Of a DNA stretch of 64,000 nt, positions 8,023 to 17,857 are shown in pieces. The DNA is taken from assembly GCA_013822765.1 (NCBI GenBank), contig PNKY01000008.1, positions 124,001 to 188,000 on the forward strand. Direction: 5' to 3'. The notes beneath the pieces are model-generated. The model saw only the letters and a program-made list of their open reading frames with translations. It was not told where the DNA came from and made no database searches. Source of the DNA: Rhodospirillum sp. GTDB taxonomy: Bacteria; Pseudomonadota; Alphaproteobacteria; Dongiales; Dongiaceae. A program made the translations under genes and the position numbers. Positions within the stretch are counted from its first letter, which is position 1. Every line of letters starts with the position of its first letter.

Positions 8023-8541
8023 TCATCCGCGCGACACCGGCAACGCGCCTTCCGACTTCACCGTGCGGATGGCAAAGTTGCTGCGGATGTCGCGGACCAT
8101 CGGCAGTTTGAGCAACGTGCGTGAGAGGAACGCGTCGTAAGCTGCTAGATCTGCAACAACCACCTCCAACAGAAAATCCGCCTCGCCGGACACCATGTGG
8201 CACGCCACGACCTCCGGAAAGGTCTGCACGGCCTCCTGGAAGGCGCGCGCATTGGCGTCGCGATGGGTGTCGAACTTCACGCCGACGAAAACGGTCATGC
8301 CGAGGCCGAGGCGCCGCCGATCGACCTTGGCCTTGTAGCCGGCGATGTAGCCCTCCTCCTCCAGGCGCTTGACCCGACGGAGGCAGGGCGACGGCGACAG
8401 GCCGACCCGCTCAGCAAGCTCGACATTGCTGAGCCGGCCATCCTCCTGCAGCGCGACCAGGATCCTGATGTCCAACGCATCGAGGTTCACCGAGGCATTT
8501 TCGGCTACCAATCCATCATTCTCCGCTATTTTATTGCCCAT
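8023..8541 (-). CDS. Lrp/AsnC-family transcriptional regulator
   Basis: A 172-residue regulator with the standard two-domain layout. The winged helix-turn-helix is at about 18-75 (LDALDIRILVALQEDGR, then VELAERVGLSPSPCLRRVKRL), followed by a RAM/ACT-like ligand-binding domain at about 85-165. Lrp/AsnC proteins usually respond to amino acids. It diverges from the EamA-family exporter gene with 94 bases between the two starts, an arrangement typical of a local regulator controlling an amino-acid or metabolite exporter. The effector cannot be read from sequence. Confidence 0.92.
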   Translation of the reverse strand: MGNKIAENDGLVAENASVNLDALDIRILVALQEDGRLSNVELAERVGLSPSPCLRRVKRLEEEGYIAGYKAKVDRRRLGLGMTVFVGVKFDTHRDANARAFQEAVQTFPEVVACHMVSGEADFLLEVVVADLAAYDAFLSRTLLKLPMVRDIRSNFAIRTVKSEGALPVSRG

Positions 8542-8635
8542 ATCCTAGCTCATAGCGCCATCTTTGCAATGATTTTCGCACAACACCTGCAATATGTTCC
8601 ATTACGGTGGCTAAATTTTGGCAGGAACGTGCGCG

Positions 8636-9571
8636 ATGGGCGCAAATCTGAGCATTTCCTCGAAGCCCAAGCTGGTGGGATCGCTGGCGGCCTTGGCCTC
8701 CGTCCTGGTCTGGAGCGGCTGGATCGTGTTCACCCGGCACGGCGTAACGACAGACGTACCGGCAGTGACGCTGGGGCTCCTGCGCTACGCGATCCCCACG
8801 CTGGTCATGCTGCCGATTTTGCTGCGCAGCGGCGCCGCGTATCGCAGGGCCGGTTGGCTCAAATGCGCGATCATGGTGTTCGGCTCGGGCGCGCCGTTTT
8901 TCCTGATCTGCTCGCTCGGCATGACCTTCGCGCCGGCCGCCCATGTCGGCGTGATGCTGCCGGGCGTGCTGCCGATGTTCGTCGCGCTGTTCGCGTTCCT
9001 GCTGTTCGGCGAGCGCTTCGGCGGGGCGAGGCTGTGCGGCTACGGGATGGTGCTGGCGGGCGTGCTCGCTCTGTGCGGCGCCAGCCTGCTGGAGGCCGGC
9101 GCCGGCGACTGGCGCGGCCATGTCTTGCTCCTGGTTTCAGCGGCTTCCTGGGCCTGCTTCACGCTGGCGTTCAAGCGCTCGGGGCTGACTGCGTGGCAGG
9201 CGGCCGCGCTCATCAACGCCGTCTCCGTCGTCATCATGGTCGCCATCGATCTGACCCAGGGCGGGCCGAATCTTTGGGATCTTCCCTGGCAGACGCTGGC
9301 GACGCAGGGCTTTGCCCAGGGCATCCTGTCCGGATTGCTGGCCCTGGCGGCCTACAGCTATGCCGTCACGGTGCTGGGCGCGTCCAAGGCATCGGCCTTC
9401 GTATCCCTGACCCCTGCCCTCACCGCCATGGTTGCCGCCCTCAGCCTCGGCGAGTGGCCCGACGGAATGGCGGTCGCGGCAATTCTGGTGGTCGGCGCCG
9501 GGGTTGCGCTGGCGAGCGGGATAGCGTCTGGAATTTCCTTCAAGCGCAGGCTTTTACCGCAGCAAAGCTAA
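8636..9571 (+). CDS. EamA/DMT-superfamily transporter
   Basis: A 311-residue inner-membrane protein with about ten hydrophobic helices in two EamA repeats of five (roughly 15-145 and 155-295). The family includes exporters of amino acids and other metabolites. The start is the ATG at 8636; an in-frame TTG at 8618 would add only six residues. It is probably controlled by the divergent Lrp/AsnC regulator. Substrate is unknown. Confidence 0.88.
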   Translation: MGANLSISSKPKLVGSLAALASVLVWSGWIVFTRHGVTTDVPAVTLGLLRYAIPTLVMLPILLRSGAAYRRAGWLKCAIMVFGSGAPFFLICSLGMTFAPAAHVGVMLPGVLPMFVALFAFLLFGERFGGARLCGYGMVLAGVLALCGASLLEAGAGDWRGHVLLLVSAASWACFTLAFKRSGLTAWQAAALINAVSVVIMVAIDLTQGGPNLWDLPWQTLATQGFAQGILSGLLALAAYSYAVTVLGASKASAFVSLTPALTAMVAALSLGEWPDGMAVAAILVVGAGVALASGIASGISFKRRLLPQQS

Positions 9572-9656
9572 GCCTCGGATGAGGGCGCTGCGGGCGGATG
9601 GCTGCCTTGCACCACCTGCTCTTGCGCCCCGCCGGCTTTCGGGATAGACCGCCGCC

Positions 9657-9689
9657 AAATCGGGCGGCAGCGGGCCGCCCTCCCGATTT
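9657..9689 (+). promoter_or_regulatory. Hairpin in the rimO leader
   Basis: GGGCGGC and GCCGCCC flank AGCGG as a perfect 7-base stem, and outside it AAATC and GATTT can pair across a TCCC bulge. The structure ends nine bases before the rimO ATG and overlaps the place where a ribosome binding site should be; no good Shine-Dalgarno is seen there. It may affect rimO translation, or may be a remnant terminator of the upstream gene (no T-tract). Confidence 0.4.
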
Positions 9690-9698
9690 CAGGCCCAG

Positions 9699-11030
9699 AT
9701 GAAACAGAGCGCGTCCAAGGCCGCCCCTAAGGTCGGCATCGTTAGCCTCGGCTGTCCGAAGGCTTTGGTGGATTCCGAGCGGATCCTGACCAAGCTGCGG
9801 TCGGAGGGCTATGTCGTCTCGGACACCTACGACGGCGCCGACGTGGTGATCGTCAACACCTGCGGCTTCCTCAACAGCGCCAAGCAGGAATCGCTCGACG
9901 CGATCGGCGAGGCGCTGAAGGAGAACGGCAAGGTCATCGTCACCGGCTGCATGGGTGGCAACGAGCAGGCGATCCGCTCGGTCCATCCCGGCGTGCTGTC
10001 CGTCACCGGGCCGCAGCAATATGAGTCCGTGGTCAGCGCGGTGCACAAGGCGGTGCCACCGAAGCACGATCCGTATGTCGACCTGGTGCCGCCGCAAGGC
10101 CTGCGCCTGACGCCGCGGCACTACGCCTATCTCAAGATTTCCGAGGGCTGCAACAACCGCTGCACCTTCTGCATCATCCCCAGCCTGCGCGGCGACCTGG
10201 TCAGCCGCCCGGTACGCGAGGTCCTGGTCGAAGCCGAGAACCTGGCGAAAGCCGGCGTGAAGGAGCTGCTGGTCATTTCGCAGGACACCAGCGCCTATGG
10301 CGTCGACATCAAGTATGCCGAGAGCCTGTGGCGCGGCGACATGGTGAAGGCGCGCATGACGGAGCTGTGCCAGGCACTGAGCCAGCTCGGCATCTGGGTG
10401 CGGCTGCACTACGTCTATCCCTATCCGCATGTCGACGAGGTCATTCCGCTGATGGCGGAGGGCAAGATCCTGCCCTATCTCGACATCCCGTTTCAGCACG
10501 CCAGCCCACGCGTTCTCAAAGCGATGCGCCGCCCGGCCAACCAGGAGAAAGTGCTCGGCCGTATCCAGAAGTGGCGCGAGACCTGCCCCGACCTCACGAT
10601 CCGTTCAACCTTCATCGTCGGCTTCCCGGGCGAGACCGAGGCCGAGTTCGACGAGATGCTGGACTGGCTGCATGAGGCGGAGCTCGACCGCGTCGGCTGC
10701 TTCAAGTACGAGCCGGTCGAGGGCGCCAAGGCGAACGAGATCGCAGATCACGTCGACGAGGACGAGAAGCAGGACCGCTTCGACCGCTTCATGGAAGCCC
10801 AGCGCCAGATCAGCGAGCGCCGCATGGCCAAGAAGGTCGGGCGCACCCTGCCCGTCCTGATCGACGAGGTCGATGAGGATGGCGCGACCGGCCGTTCCCC
10901 CGCCGACGCGCCGGAGATCGATGGCAACGTCTATCTCGACGGCGAGATCACGCTGAAGCCAGGCGACCTGGTGCAGGCGAAGATCGACCAGGCAGACGAA
11001 TACGACCTCTGGGGCACCGTCGTCCGCTGA
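9699..11030 (+). CDS. rimO: Ribosomal protein S12 methylthiotransferase RimO
   Basis: Radical-SAM enzyme that adds a methylthio group to the conserved aspartate of ribosomal protein S12. The 443-residue protein has an N-terminal methylthiotransferase domain with the three cluster cysteines Cys19 (SLGCPK), Cys55 (NTCGF) and Cys84 (GCMGG), the radical-SAM motif CNNRCTFC (Cys151, Cys155, Cys158), and a C-terminal TRAM domain (about 375-443). All cluster ligands are intact. RimO is distinguished from MiaB by the [12 protein letters not shown] start. It stands alone and converges on pabC. Confidence 0.96.
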   Translation: MKQSASKAAPKVGIVSLGCPKALVDSERILTKLRSEGYVVSDTYDGADVVIVNTCGFLNSAKQESLDAIGEALKENGKVIVTGCMGGNEQAIRSVHPGVLSVTGPQQYESVVSAVHKAVPPKHDPYVDLVPPQGLRLTPRHYAYLKISEGCNNRCTFCIIPSLRGDLVSRPVREVLVEAENLAKAGVKELLVISQDTSAYGVDIKYAESLWRGDMVKARMTELCQALSQLGIWVRLHYVYPYPHVDEVIPLMAEGKILPYLDIPFQHASPRVLKAMRRPANQEKVLGRIQKWRETCPDLTIRSTFIVGFPGETEAEFDEMLDWLHEAELDRVGCFKYEPVEGAKANEIADHVDEDEKQDRFDRFMEAQRQISERRMAKKVGRTLPVLIDEVDEDGATGRSPADAPEIDGNVYLDGEITLKPGDLVQAKIDQADEYDLWGTVVR

Positions 11031-11043
11031 GCCCGCCGCCCGC

Positions 11044-11877
11044 TCACGGCGTCAAGTCCGCATAGGCCTCCGCGAGGCGCTTGGTGATTGGACCGACCGC
11101 CAACTCGCCGCCGTCGACCCGGCGCAGGGGCATGATCTCCACCAGTGAATTGGTGACGAACATCTCGCTCGCCGCGAGCAGTTCGAGGCGCGCGATCGCA
11201 CCCTCGACAACCGATATGTCGGCGGCGTTGCACAGCGCCAGCACGGCTCGGCGCGTGATTCCGGGCAGCGCACCATCCTCGAGCGCCGGCGTCCGCAAGG
11301 CGCCGTCGATCACCGCGAACAGGTTGCTGCGCCCGCCGCAGGCGATGGCGTCCTGGTTGTTCAGCATGATGGCCTCGTCGGCGCCCGCCGCTTCGGCCTC
11401 GGTCTGTGCGATCACGTTGTCGAGGTAGCACAGCGTCTTGATCCGCGCGGTCAGGGATTTCTCGTTGCGCCGCGCCCGCTTCGCCGTGATCGCGATGAAG
11501 CCATCCACGCTTGGCGGTGCCTGATACGGAGCCGCTGACACGATGAGCGTCGGACGCGGATCTTCGGGCGGCAGCAGACCGCGCTGACCGGGGCCGCGCG
11601 TCAGCGTAATGCGGATGGCGGCGTCTGCAGCAGACGCCTGATTGGCATCCAGAGTCTCGCGCACGGCGTCGGCGATGCCCGGTGGGTCCAGCAGCAGCGG
11701 GATGCCGAGTTCCGCGGCGCCCTGCGCCATGCGCTGGAGGTGATCCTCGAGCTTGAAGACGTGGCCACGATAGGCGCGCAGCGTTTCGAACAACCCGTCC
11801 CCCAGGAGCAGGCCGCGATCGGCGGGATCGATATGGGCCTGCTCGCGCGCGACCAGCCGCCCGTTGAGCCAGATCAT
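11044..11877 (-). CDS. pabC: Aminodeoxychorismate lyase-like, class IV PLP aminotransferase
   Basis: PLP enzyme predicted to convert 4-amino-4-deoxychorismate to 4-aminobenzoate for folate synthesis. The 277-residue fold-type IV protein has the N-terminal GDGLFETLRAYRG block (26-38) and the Schiff-base lysine Lys147 in IKTLCYLDN. The position of the conserved Glu before the SN motif is occupied by Cys180 (ACGGRSNLF), as in some alphaproteobacterial relatives. The ATG at 11877 overlaps the pabB stop as ATGA. The coupling to pabB favours the PabC role, but a D-amino-acid or branched-chain aminotransferase cannot be excluded on sequence alone. Confidence 0.87.
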   Translation of the reverse strand: MIWLNGRLVAREQAHIDPADRGLLLGDGLFETLRAYRGHVFKLEDHLQRMAQGAAELGIPLLLDPPGIADAVRETLDANQASAADAAIRITLTRGPGQRGLLPPEDPRPTLIVSAAPYQAPPSVDGFIAITAKRARRNEKSLTARIKTLCYLDNVIAQTEAEAAGADEAIMLNNQDAIACGGRSNLFAVIDGALRTPALEDGALPGITRRAVLALCNAADISVVEGAIARLELLAASEMFVTNSLVEIMPLRRVDGGELAVGPITKRLAEAYADLTP

Positions 11878-13313
11878 GCCGCGGATCCCTGCGCAGGCTG
11901 GATGCCATCCTGGCTGCCATGCGCGAGCACTTCGATCAGCGCCTTGGCCTTGGCCAGGCTCTCCTCGTACTCGGCGTGCGGATCGGAATCGGCGACGATG
12001 CCGCCGCCGACCTGGAAGGTCAGGTCCTGGCCCTGGATGCAATAGGTGCGGATGACGATGTTGCTGTCCATGCCGCCGTCGGCGCTGAGATAGCCGATGG
12101 ATCCGCAATACGGACCGCGCGCGGTCGGCTCCAGCTCGGCGATGATCTCCATGGCGCGGATCTTCGGCGCTCCGGTGACCGAGCCACCGGGGAAGCACGC
12201 GCGCAGCAGGTCGACCGCGCTGCGCCCTTGCGCCAGTTCGCCCGCCACGACGGAGACGAGATGATGCACGGTCGCGTAGCTTTCGAGCCCGAACAGGGTC
12301 GGCACCTTGACCGAGCCCACCTTGGAGACGCGGCTGATGTCGTTGCGCAGCAGGTCGACGATCATCAGGTTTTCCGCGCGATCCTTGGCGCTGGCGAGCA
12401 GCTCGGCCGCCAGCGCCTGGTCTTCGGCGGCGTTGCGGCCGCGCGGACGCGTGCCCTTGATCGGCCGCGTCTCGACCTTGCCGTCGGCGAGCTTCAGGAA
12501 CCGCTCCGGCGATGACGACAGGATGCCGGTGGCGCCAAAATCGAGATAAGCGCCGAAGGTCGCCGGATTGCGCATGCGCAGCGCCTGATACAGCGACAGC
12601 CGGTCGAAGCCCGCCGGCAGCCTGGCGCGGAATCGCTGCGTGATGTTGGCCTGATAGATGTCGCCAGCTTCGATGTAGTCGATCGTGCGGCGCACGGCAT
12701 GCTCGAACTCCGACTGCCGGAGATCGGGCTTGGCGGCGAGCGCCCAGGACAGCGCCGGCGAAGTTTGCGGCGCCTGGCGCAGCCGTTCGCGGGCCCAGCC
12801 GATGCGCGCCTCCGCGCGTTCGCGCCGCGCCCGCGGCGTGGTTTCCGGATAGCCGCTCGCCAGCAGCCATGCCCGCCCCTCGACATGATCGACCGCGAGC
12901 ACAAGATCGTAGAGGCCGAGGATTAGGTCGGGCCAGGCGAGGTCAGCGCGTGCATGCGTGGGAACGCGCTCCACATGATGGCGCAGGCCATAACCGAAAT
13001 AGCCCGCCAGGCCGGTCTGGAATGGCGGCACGCCCGGCGCGCACTCAACTCGGTAGCGTGCGCACAACTCCCCGACCACATCGAACGGATCGCCCACGAT
13101 GTCGGCGCCGTTCAGGCGCACGCCGGCGCGGTCGGCTTCGAGTCGCGCGAACGGATCGATGCCAAGAAAGGAGTAGCGGCCGAGCTGCTCGTGCCTGAGC
13201 GCGCTGTCGAACAGCACAAGACCGGGACGGTCAGCAAAGGCGCGGCACCAGGCGACCGGATCAGCCGGCAATTCGCTGGGCAAGAGCGGCTGGGCGATGA
13301 GCTCGGTTTCCAT
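11874..13313 (-). CDS. pabB: Aminodeoxychorismate synthase component I
   Basis: Chorismate-binding enzyme that makes aminodeoxychorismate from chorismate and ammonia, normally with the glutaminase PabA. The 479-residue protein has a Trp-binding-fold N-terminal domain (about 25-180) and the chorismatase domain (about 200-460), with the PIKGT motif at 284-288 (Lys286) that marks PabB, DLLRNDISRV, and the GGSVTGAPK block. pabC overlaps its 3' end by 4 bases. No pabA is nearby, so the glutaminase must be encoded elsewhere. Confidence 0.94.
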   Translation of the reverse strand: METELIAQPLLPSELPADPVAWCRAFADRPGLVLFDSALRHEQLGRYSFLGIDPFARLEADRAGVRLNGADIVGDPFDVVGELCARYRVECAPGVPPFQTGLAGYFGYGLRHHVERVPTHARADLAWPDLILGLYDLVLAVDHVEGRAWLLASGYPETTPRARRERAEARIGWARERLRQAPQTSPALSWALAAKPDLRQSEFEHAVRRTIDYIEAGDIYQANITQRFRARLPAGFDRLSLYQALRMRNPATFGAYLDFGATGILSSSPERFLKLADGKVETRPIKGTRPRGRNAAEDQALAAELLASAKDRAENLMIVDLLRNDISRVSKVGSVKVPTLFGLESYATVHHLVSVVAGELAQGRSAVDLLRACFPGGSVTGAPKIRAMEIIAELEPTARGPYCGSIGYLSADGGMDSNIVIRTYCIQGQDLTFQVGGGIVADSDPHAEYEESLAKAKALIEVLAHGSQDGIQPAQGSAA

Positions 13314-13498
13314 GGCCGAAAGCTAGCACGGGGCCGGGAGCCCGTCATTCCGGGAGCGTCCTTTCCAGCGGCGCCGGCGTCGCCGCCAAGCCAGAAAACC
13401 CATGGCGTGCAAGGGCATCAACCCGCATTTGCTGTTGCCAGCGGGGTAGAGGGATTGAATGATGCCAACAGTGGTTGCACGCAGGTAACGGGCTAGCT

Positions 13499-16387
13499 TT
13501 GGCGACACAGACGGAAACCGGTAAAGCCACCTGGAGCGCTCCCGTCAGCGCGGGCCTCCTGGGCGAGGGATTGCTGGTGGTCGCCGGCTATCTCCTGTGC
13601 TTCTGGGTCGGCACGGCCTTCATCCTGGAAAGCGGGGTATCGGTAGTCTGGCCGCCCAGCGGTTTTGTTCTCGCCGTCCTGCTGCGCCTCCGGATGCGCG
13701 CCATTGTCCCGATCTGGATCGGCGCCGCGATGGCCAACCTCATCTGGTCTCCTGCGCCGCCGGTCATGGCCGTGCTGCTGCCGGCCCTGACGATATCCGA
13801 GGCATTGATCGGCATCCTGCTGCTGCGCTTGGTCGGATTCGACAGCGCGCTGCGGCGGCTGCGCGACATCGCGGCGCTGGTCGCCGTCGGCGCGCCGATC
13901 AGCACGCTGCTCAACGCGCTCGCCGCGCTCTATGTGATGAACGCGATCGGCATCACCAGCTGGACCGACTATTGGCACAACGTGCTGCTGTTCTGGGGCG
14001 GCAACACCGGCGGCATCCTGACCATCGCGCCCGGCTTCCTCATCCTGACCAACCGCGGCGAACAGGGCATCTCGACCGAAAGCTGGATCGAAGCGGGCCT
14101 GCTCACGCTGCTCGCCTTTGCGGCGCTGCAGTTGCCGGTGATCTGGCCCGACGCGACGGAAAGCAGCGCCGCCGCCTTCATCGTCTTTCCGATTGTCGCC
14201 TGCGTCGCGCTGCGGGCACCGCGCCGGGTGGCGATTGCCGTGGTCCTCTGCATCTCCGCCGCGGCGCTGCTGACCGCCAAGCTCGGCGGCGCCCGGCTGC
14301 TCGGCGCCGACGATGTCCTCAGCGAACTGGTCGGCCTGCAGAGCTTCATCGCCTGCCTGATGCTGACCTGCCTGCTGCTGGCGGCGATCAATCTGGACAA
14401 GTTGTCGATCGAGGCGCGGCTGCGCGAGCGGGAGCAGTTCCTCAGCCTCGCCATCCTGGGCAGCAACGACGGCATCTGGGACTGGCGGCCAGCCGAGCAC
14501 CGGGTGTGGCTCTCGCCGCGCTGGAAGGAGCAGCTCGGCTATGGCGAGGACGAGCTGCCAGACTCGCTGTCGACCTGGTCCGCGCTGGTGCACCGCGAGG
14601 ACCGCGATCGGGTCGCCCAGCGCTTCAGCGACTTCCTGGAGGACCGCGCGTCGAGCTTCGAGATGGTGCAACGCTTCCGCCACAAGCTCGGGCATGATGT
14701 CCACATCCTGACCCGCGGCATCAAGATGAAGGACGACGAAGGCCGCGTCACCCGCGTGGTCGGCGTCCACACCGACGTGACCGAGCTGCTGAGCGCGCAG
14801 GAGGAGCTGCGCCACCAGGCGGCTTCGCTGGCCACCCTGGCGCGCGACCTGGAGGAGCAGCGCCGCACCGCCGACGCGGCCAACACCGCCAAGTCGCAGT
14901 TCCTGGCGACCATGTCCCACGAGATCCGCACGCCGATGAACGGCATCATCGGCATGCTGTCCCTGATGCTGGATTCGAAGCTCAACCCCGATCAGAAGCG
15001 ATGGGCCTCGACCGCGCTGGATTCGGCGGAGACGCTGCTCACCATCATCAACGACATCCTGGACCTGTCCAAGCTCGACGCCGGCAAGACAGAGACCGAC
15101 CTGCTGGACTTCGACGTGACCGGCCTGATCGACGGCGTCACCGCCCTGCTCAAGGTGCGCGCGACGGCCAAGGGCATCGCCTTGCGCACCGACATCGCGG
15201 CGAACGTGCCGAGATGGCTGAAGTCCGACCCCACGCGGCTGCGGCAGATCCTGTTCAACCTGATCGGCAATTCCGTCAAGTTCACCCAGCGCGGCGAGGT
15301 GATGGTGCGGGCTTCGGTCGGCGCCATGCGCGCGGACAGCTGCGAGCTCAGGATCGACGTGACCGACACCGGCATCGGCATCGATCGCGACAAGATGCCG
15401 GCGCTGTTCGAGCCGTTCCGCCAAGGCGACAGCGGCATGGCGCGGCGGTTCGGCGGCACCGGCCTCGGCCTCGCGATCGTCAAGCGGCTGGTGAAGCTGC
15501 TGGGCGGCAGCGTCGCGGTGCAAAGCACGATCAATGCCGGCAGCACCTTCACGGTGATCCTGCCCTGCACGATCATCGCCTCGCCGCTCGCCCGCCCGGC
15601 GGCCATGCCGCGCGATCCGGAGCACGGCGCTCACCCGAGAGCTTCGATCCTGATCGCCGAGGACAACGACATCAATCGCGAGCTGGTGACCCAGATGCTG
15701 GCCCGCCTCGGCCACGAGGGCGTCACCGCCACCAACGGTAGGGAGGCGCTGACGGCCGCGCAGGGGCGCGCGTTCGACCTGATCCTAATGGACATCCAGA
15801 TGCCCGAAATGGACGGCGTGAGCGCGGCCGCGGCGATCCGCGCTTTGCCGGGTGCGCATGGCGGTGCCCCGATCGTCGCCGTCACCGCTAACGCGATGGT
15901 CGGAGACCGCGAACGCTACATGGCGGCGGGCTTCGACGACTATCTGGCCAAGCCGCTGCATCTCGACCAGTTGCAGGAGGTCATCGCGCGCTGGACCCAC
16001 AAACCGCATGAGCCGGCGGAGCAGACGAGCGTCCAGCCGGTGATGGATCAAGCGCGCGTGACCGAGCTGAAAGGCAGCCTGTCCGCGGCCGAGCTGGCGG
16101 CGCTGGCGGAGCGCTTGCCGAAGGAGCTCGACGCGCAGATCAATCGCGCCCGCCACGCCATTCACGCCAACGATGCGGATGGCCTGCGGGTAGCCTTCCG
16201 CGCGCTGCATGACGCGGCGGCCGAGTTCGGCCTGCGCGAGCTGGCCGATCTTGCCGAGCAGGTGGCGCGCGACACCGCCGATGTCGACCGCGTGGTCGGA
16301 CAAAGCGCCGATATCCAGGACGCGGTGATCCGCGCCAAATCCGCCATCGGCGAACTGCTCGCTGCTCCGCGAGACCCGCTGGAATGA
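13499..16387 (+). CDS. MASE1 hybrid histidine kinase with receiver and degenerate HPt
   Basis: A 962-residue sensor kinase. An N-terminal MASE1 membrane domain with about eight to nine helices (25-298) is followed by a PAS domain (about 312-430), a short coiled coil, HisKA with phospho-accepting His474 (SHEIRTP), an ATPase domain (N-box Asn591, DTGIGID, GGTGLGLAI), a receiver with Asp765 (LILMDIQMPE), and an HPt-like helical bundle (about 855-955). In the HPt the usual HxxKG motif reads RALHD, so the phospho-histidine position is Arg901. The start is a TTG: 13499 has AGGT upstream, 13475 is the alternative. The next gene overlaps by ATGA. The receiver may signal outward or act as a phosphate sink. 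Confidence 0.9.
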   Translation: MATQTETGKATWSAPVSAGLLGEGLLVVAGYLLCFWVGTAFILESGVSVVWPPSGFVLAVLLRLRMRAIVPIWIGAAMANLIWSPAPPVMAVLLPALTISEALIGILLLRLVGFDSALRRLRDIAALVAVGAPISTLLNALAALYVMNAIGITSWTDYWHNVLLFWGGNTGGILTIAPGFLILTNRGEQGISTESWIEAGLLTLLAFAALQLPVIWPDATESSAAAFIVFPIVACVALRAPRRVAIAVVLCISAAALLTAKLGGARLLGADDVLSELVGLQSFIACLMLTCLLLAAINLDKLSIEARLREREQFLSLAILGSNDGIWDWRPAEHRVWLSPRWKEQLGYGEDELPDSLSTWSALVHREDRDRVAQRFSDFLEDRASSFEMVQRFRHKLGHDVHILTRGIKMKDDEGRVTRVVGVHTDVTELLSAQEELRHQAASLATLARDLEEQRRTADAANTAKSQFLATMSHEIRTPMNGIIGMLSLMLDSKLNPDQKRWASTALDSAETLLTIINDILDLSKLDAGKTETDLLDFDVTGLIDGVTALLKVRATAKGIALRTDIAANVPRWLKSDPTRLRQILFNLIGNSVKFTQRGEVMVRASVGAMRADSCELRIDVTDTGIGIDRDKMPALFEPFRQGDSGMARRFGGTGLGLAIVKRLVKLLGGSVAVQSTINAGSTFTVILPCTIIASPLARPAAMPRDPEHGAHPRASILIAEDNDINRELVTQMLARLGHEGVTATNGREALTAAQGRAFDLILMDIQMPEMDGVSAAAAIRALPGAHGGAPIVAVTANAMVGDRERYMAAGFDDYLAKPLHLDQLQEVIARWTHKPHEPAEQTSVQPVMDQARVTELKGSLSAAELAALAERLPKELDAQINRARHAIHANDADGLRVAFRALHDAAAEFGLRELADLAEQVARDTADVDRVVGQSADIQDAVIRAKSAIGELLAAPRDPLE

Positions 16388-17847
16388 CCGGCAGGAGCGC
16401 GGCCAGTCCGGCGATCCGCATCGCAGCCATCGTCGCCTTGATCGGCATTGGCCTTGCGATCGCGCTGATGGCCTGGCATGAGCGCATGACCCAGGCCGGC
16501 GCCGACATGGCGCAAGCCGCCGCCGGCGGTTATCTGCGCATGGCCATCATCCTGCTCCTGGTCAGCGCGGCGGCGATCATCCTGGTCGCGGTTCTGGTGG
16601 CGCGCGCATTGCCGCCGGCAGGCGAGCGTCCGGCGTCGATCGAGCAACCCGCCGCAGACCGGGGCACGGCGCGCACCGATGGCGAGCTGACGCCCGGCGC
16701 GGGCTTTCCGGTGCCGCTGGCGCGCATCGGGCACCTGATGTCGATCGGCGGACTGATCCGCGGCTTCTGCCATGAGCTGAACAACGAGCTCGGCCCCGTG
16801 CAAGGCTACGCCGAGCTGTTGTGCGGCGATGCGCGCCTGAGCGAGCTGCATCGCCGGCAGATCGCGCGCATCCGGGACGCGACCAAGATGGCGCTCGCCG
16901 ATATCCGCGGGTTCGGCTCCGCCCTCGGCTGGTCGAGCGATCCCACCAACATCACGCGACTGGGCGAGATGGCGGCCGAGGCCGCGCGCTCGGCCCAGGC
17001 AGCGATCGCGACCAAGATCGAGCTGGACCTTCCGGCCGGCGCGGACGTCGAGGTGACGGCGACGGAGGCCGAGGTCGGCCAGGCGATCCTGCATCTGTGC
17101 GCGGCCGCGATCCCATTGCTGGGCCGGCAGGATGCGCAGATCCGCATCCAGGTCGATTCCGTGGTCGGCGCCACCTCGACGGCGGCGGAAGATCTCGCCA
17201 TCAGCGCGCACCGGCTTGAGATCTGGTCCGATCCGGTCGATCCGGAACGGACCAAGGTCCAGTTCGGCGCGCTCCGTCCCAGCTGGCGCTATGGCCGCGT
17301 CCGCCTCGACTTCCGGGGCCATGGCTGGCAGCGCGAGCTGGTCGGGCGGATGTTCGATCTTGCGCAGTCCGACGAAGCGGCGGCCGAAGTTGCGGCCATG
17401 ACCCTGCTGGGCACGCTGATGATCGAAACCGGCGGCGTCATCACGGTCGATACTAGCCCCAACAAGCAGACCAGCGTGACACTGCTGTGGCCGGCGCGGA
17501 TCTCGCCCGAGATCGGCGCGCCGCTCGAGTTGGATACGCACGAGGATGAGCTCGATGCGCTGGTCATCCACGCATCGGAAGTGACGGCGGAGGAGCTGTC
17601 CCGGCGCCTCACTGCGCTCGGCCTGCGGGTCGCGTCCACCAGCAGCGCGGACGCGGCGATGGAACTGGTCGCCGAAATGGGCGCGCGGTGCCATGCCGTC
17701 GTGCTGGCGCAGGCAAGCGACGAGATCGCGCGGCGGCTGCGCGAAGGCGGCGTGCGGCCGCGGGTCTATCAATTCGAGACGTTGCCGGAATCAGGAGAGC
17801 TGGAGAGGCTGGCGGCGGAGTTGCGCCGGCCAGAACCGGTCGCGTGA
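16384..17847 (+). CDS. Membrane-anchored histidine-kinase-like protein with degenerate catalytic and receiver domains
   Basis: A 487-residue protein with two N-terminal membrane helices (about 11-31 and 51-73), then a HisKA-like region with His130 in FCHELNNELGPVQGYAELL. The following segment (about 165-370) has the layout of a GHKL ATPase, but its N-box position reads AILHLCAAAIPLL without the essential Asn, and no G-box is recognisable. The C-terminal part (about 385-475) looks like a receiver fold without the acidic pair or phospho-accepting Asp (DALVIHA; AVVLAQA). It probably acts as a phosphotransfer or scaffolding partner of the upstream kinase, to which it is coupled by an ATGA overlap. 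This role is inference. Confidence 0.72.
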   Translation: MTGRSAASPAIRIAAIVALIGIGLAIALMAWHERMTQAGADMAQAAAGGYLRMAIILLLVSAAAIILVAVLVARALPPAGERPASIEQPAADRGTARTDGELTPGAGFPVPLARIGHLMSIGGLIRGFCHELNNELGPVQGYAELLCGDARLSELHRRQIARIRDATKMALADIRGFGSALGWSSDPTNITRLGEMAAEAARSAQAAIATKIELDLPAGADVEVTATEAEVGQAILHLCAAAIPLLGRQDAQIRIQVDSVVGATSTAAEDLAISAHRLEIWSDPVDPERTKVQFGALRPSWRYGRVRLDFRGHGWQRELVGRMFDLAQSDEAAAEVAAMTLLGTLMIETGGVITVDTSPNKQTSVTLLWPARISPEIGAPLELDTHEDELDALVIHASEVTAEELSRRLTALGLRVASTSSADAAMELVAEMGARCHAVVLAQASDEIARRLREGGVRPRVYQFETLPESGELERLAAELRRPEPVA

Positions 17848-17857
17848 ACGGGGGCGG

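Noticed and set aside
13314..13498. Regulatory element between pabB and the hybrid kinase.
   Set aside because: I found no palindrome, promoter match or structure I could support in this 185-base divergent gap.
13493..15715. A 740-codon open frame on the minus strand opposite the hybrid histidine kinase.
   Set aside because: Its product is a His/Arg/Gln/Asp-rich low-complexity sequence with no motif, and it is a codon-phase shadow of a GC-rich gene with all kinase motifs on the plus strand.
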